Position numbers and translations under genes: made by a program. Of a DNA stretch of 6,387 bases, positions 5,061-6,387 are shown in pieces. Source of the DNA: JACDAN01 sp035265935 (GTDB taxonomy: Bacteria; Actinomycetota; Thermoleophilia; Gaiellales; Gaiellaceae); contig DATFOC010000015.1 in assembly GCA_035265935.1 (NCBI GenBank), positions 1 to 6,387 of the forward strand, read 5' to 3'. Numbering within the stretch: position 1 is the stretch's first letter; each line of letters begins with the position of its first letter. The notes beneath the pieces were generated by a model. That model was not told the origin of the DNA. It was given only the letters and a program-made list of their open reading frames with translations, and did no database searches.

Positions 5061-5925
5061 GCGTGCGATGACAGGCGACGGTTATCTCCGGATCGGTGAA
5101 TTGAGCAGGCGCACGGGCGTAGCGCCCGAGCTGCTGCGAGCGTGGGAGCGCCGCTACGGGCTCCTTCGCCCCGCGCGGTCCGAGGGCGGTTTTCGCCTCT
5201 ACTCGGAGGCCGACGAGCAACGGGTCGAGCGCATGCGCCTGCACCTCCGCGAGGGCCTGGCGGCGGCTGAGGCTGCCCGACGCGCCGTCGAAGGCGTCGC
5301 CGACATGACTGCGGCCGCGGCGCAGAACGGCCGGTCGGAGCTCGACGCGGGCGCGGCCCAGCTACGGATTGCACTGGACGGCTTCGACGAGGCCGCAGCC
5401 CAGGCGGCGCTCGACGCCCTGTTCGGCTCGTTCACGGTCGAGACGGTCGTCGGCGCCGTGATCCTTCCCTACCTCGGCGACCTCGGCGAGCGCTGGTCGA
5501 CGGGCGACGCGACAGTCGCTCAGGAGCACTTTGCCAGCAACCTGATCCGCGGACGGTTGCTCGGAATCGGTCGCGGCTGGGACTCGGGCGAGGGACCGCG
5601 TGCGGTCCTCGCCTGCGCTCCGGGCGAGCAGCACGACCTCGGGCTGATCGCGTTCGGCCTCACCCTGAACCGCCGCGGCTGGCGCATCACGTACCTCGGC
5701 CCGGACACGCCGGTCGACAGTCTCGTGGACGCCGCCGCCCGACTCGAGCCGGATCTCGTCGTCGTCACCGCTACGACCAAGCGGCGGCTAACACCCCTCG
5801 TCGATGCCCTCACCGCTCTCAGCCGCCAGACGCGCGTTGCCGTTGCCGGCTCCGGGGCGACGGCCGGCGTGGACGGCCTTCAGACGCTCAGCGAAGACCC
5901 CGTCACGGCCGCGCTGAGCATCTGA
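5059..5925 (+). CDS. carH: MerR-family, cobalamin-binding (CarH/LitR-like) photoreceptor regulator
   Basis: The 288-residue product has the three-part CarH layout. A MerR winged helix-turn-helix occupies about 9-77, with LRAWERRYGLL and GGFRLYSEAD. A helical B12-binding bundle (about 96-170) carries W146-x9-E156-H157, the motif that caps the adenosyl group. A Rossmann-type cobalamin domain (about 180-287) carries E190-x-H192-x-x-G195, where H192 is the expected lower axial cobalt ligand. CarH proteins bind adenosylcobalamin in the dark, form tetramers on DNA and repress; light breaks the Co-C bond and releases them. Here S147 follows the Trp, where Thermus CarH has (from memory) the His that ligates cobalt after light. 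The gene is divergent from the DUF378-fasciclin operon and starts inside a matching direct-repeat array, suggesting control of itself and that operon. ATG 5059 or 5068 could be the start. A purely B12-sensing role is the main alternative. Confidence 0.9.
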   Translation: MRAMTGDGYLRIGELSRRTGVAPELLRAWERRYGLLRPARSEGGFRLYSEADEQRVERMRLHLREGLAAAEAARRAVEGVADMTAAAAQNGRSELDAGAAQLRIALDGFDEAAAQAALDALFGSFTVETVVGAVILPYLGDLGERWSTGDATVAQEHFASNLIRGRLLGIGRGWDSGEGPRAVLACAPGEQHDLGLIAFGLTLNRRGWRITYLGPDTPVDSLVDAAARLEPDLVVVTATTKRRLTPLVDALTALSRQTRVAVAGSGATAGVDGLQTLSEDPVTAALSI

Positions 5926-5928
5926 CCG

Positions 5929-6387
5929 CTACTGCATGACCTGGCGCGACTCCTGGTGCTGGAGGATCTTGCGCTTGACGCGCTGAAGCGCGTTGTCGAT
6001 CGTCTTCGTGTCGACCTCGAGCCGCTCGGCCATCTCCTCGTAGGACGAGCCCTCGAGGTAGAGGCGCAGGGCGTCCGACTCGAGCTGCGAGAGCCCGGTG
6101 CCGAGGCAGAACACGAGGCTTTGGAGCTCCTCGGTCGAGATGACCATGATCGACGGCTCGTCCACGCCCGGCCCGGGAAGCGCGTCGCCCAAGGTGCAGT
6201 CGCCTTCGGACTCCTGCCCGGCCGGCGTCTGTGAGAACGATACGTACGTGTTGAGCGGCGAGTGCTTGAAGCGCGTCGCCGTCTTGATCGCCGTGATGAT
6301 CTGACGCGTGATGCAGAGCTCGGCGAAGCTGCGGAAGGACGTCTCCTTGTCGGAGCGGAAGTCCCGAACCGCCTTGTAGAGCCCGAT
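5929..6387 (-). CDS. sigH: SigH (Spo0H)-like RNA polymerase sigma factor, N-terminus outside window
   Basis: The frame is open from the window edge to the TAG at 5929-5931, giving 152 visible residues. They begin IGLYKAVRDF and continue FRSFAELCITRQIITAIKTATRFKH (residues 18-42), the end of sigma region 2, which reads the -10 element. A linker follows (about 45-85), then region 4 with the helix-turn-helix SYEEMAERLEVDTKTIDNALQRVKRK (115-140), which reads the -35. The region 2 text is very close to Bacillus SigH as I know it. In Bacillus SigH drives stationary-phase and early sporulation genes; in actinobacterial homologues the role is not established. A TTG at 6190-6192 could be mistaken for a start, but the conserved sequence runs straight through it. 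The gene converges with the CarH-like gene with a 3-nt gap and no visible terminator. Confidence 0.93.
   Translation of the reverse strand: MGLYKAVRDFRSDKETSFRSFAELCITRQIITAIKTATRFKHSPLNTYVSFSQTPAGQESEGDCTLGDALPGPGVDEPSIMVISTEELQSLVFCLGTGLSQLESDALRLYLEGSSYEEMAERLEVDTKTIDNALQRVKRKILQHQESRQVMQ

Larger units (their letters stand above)
4988..5063. repeat. Array of seven ~11-bp direct repeats (candidate CarH-type operator)
   Basis: Repeat units start at 4988 (TGTCCA), 4999 (TGTCCA), 5010 (TGTATA), 5020 (TGTTCC), 5031 (TGTCAA), 5042 (TGTACA) and 5053 (CGTACA). Steps are 11, 11, 10, 11, 11 and 11 bp. All TGT trinucleotides on the plus strand of this interval fall in the array. The last two share GTACAAT. 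CarH-type MerR regulators are known to bind 11-bp direct repeats, one DNA-binding domain per repeat, and a CarH-like gene starts inside the array. The array covers the promoters of both divergent units. Confidence 0.72.

Noticed and set aside
4972..5244. N-terminal extension of the DUF378 protein to 170 residues
   Set aside because: It would run through the divergent promoter and the regulator's coding region. The ATG at 4969-4971 has a strong ribosome binding site and the family similarity starts there.
6098..6304. Small plus-strand frame opposite the sigma factor
   Set aside because: It is antisense to conserved sigma factor sequence and has no recognisable features.
1..6387. CRISPR arrays, insertion sequences, prophage or toxin-antitoxin genes
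   Set aside because: No spaced long repeats, transposase motifs, terminal inverted repeats or recognisable phage or toxin products were found. The only repeat array (4988-5063) has 11-bp units, far too short for CRISPR.

Overview
The window is GC-rich, densely packed bacterial chromosome, most likely from a high-GC actinobacterium. The visible genes suggest a Thermoleophilia-type lineage (Gaiellales/Solirubrobacterales), but that is inference from gene content and codon bias; no marker gene fixes the taxon. Seven protein genes and one tRNA are present. The two outermost genes are cut by the window edges.

Layout. (1) 1-987 (+): 3' part of a GGDEF/HD-GYP cyclic-di-GMP enzyme. It converges with (2) 991-2565 (-): propionyl/acyl-CoA carboxylase beta subunit. 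(3) 2594-3547 (+): a compact Cys/Met-metabolism PLP enzyme, divergent from the carboxylase across 28 bp, where both genes look leaderless. (4) 3548-3620 (-): tRNA-Thr(UGU), whose 3' end touches the PLP gene's stop codon. (5) 3697-4179 (+): a lower-GC, free-standing PD-(D/E)XK endonuclease of the group I intron homing type. It ends on a shared CTAG with (6) 4176-4697 (-): a secreted single-FAS1 (fasciclin) protein, which forms an apparent operon with (7) 4732-4971 (-): a 79-residue DUF378 membrane protein. (8) 5059-5925 (+): a MerR/B12-binding regulator of the CarH/LitR photoreceptor type. It converges with (9) 5929-6387 (-): the C-terminal part of a SigH (Spo0H)-like sigma factor.

The most interesting part is 4971-5063, between the DUF378-fasciclin operon and the CarH-like gene. 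Seven direct repeats beginning TGT (the last CGT) run through this interval with an 11-bp period and one 10-bp step. They cover the promoters of both divergent transcription units: a TTGACA-17-TACATT promoter for the operon and TACAAT -10 elements for the regulator. Known CarH tetramers bind 11-bp direct repeats. The simplest reading is a light- and adenosylcobalamin-controlled switch that regulates itself and a cell-envelope pair (DUF378 plus fasciclin) rather than carotenoid genes. The regulator keeps the W-x9-EH and ExHxxG cobalamin motifs but has Ser where the Thermus photoreceptor, as I recall, has the His that ligates cobalt after illumination.

Apart from that module the genes do not form one pathway. 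Each appears to be its own transcription unit, with repeated head-to-head and tail-to-tail packing (3-nt gaps, a 3-bp overlap, a 0-nt tRNA junction).
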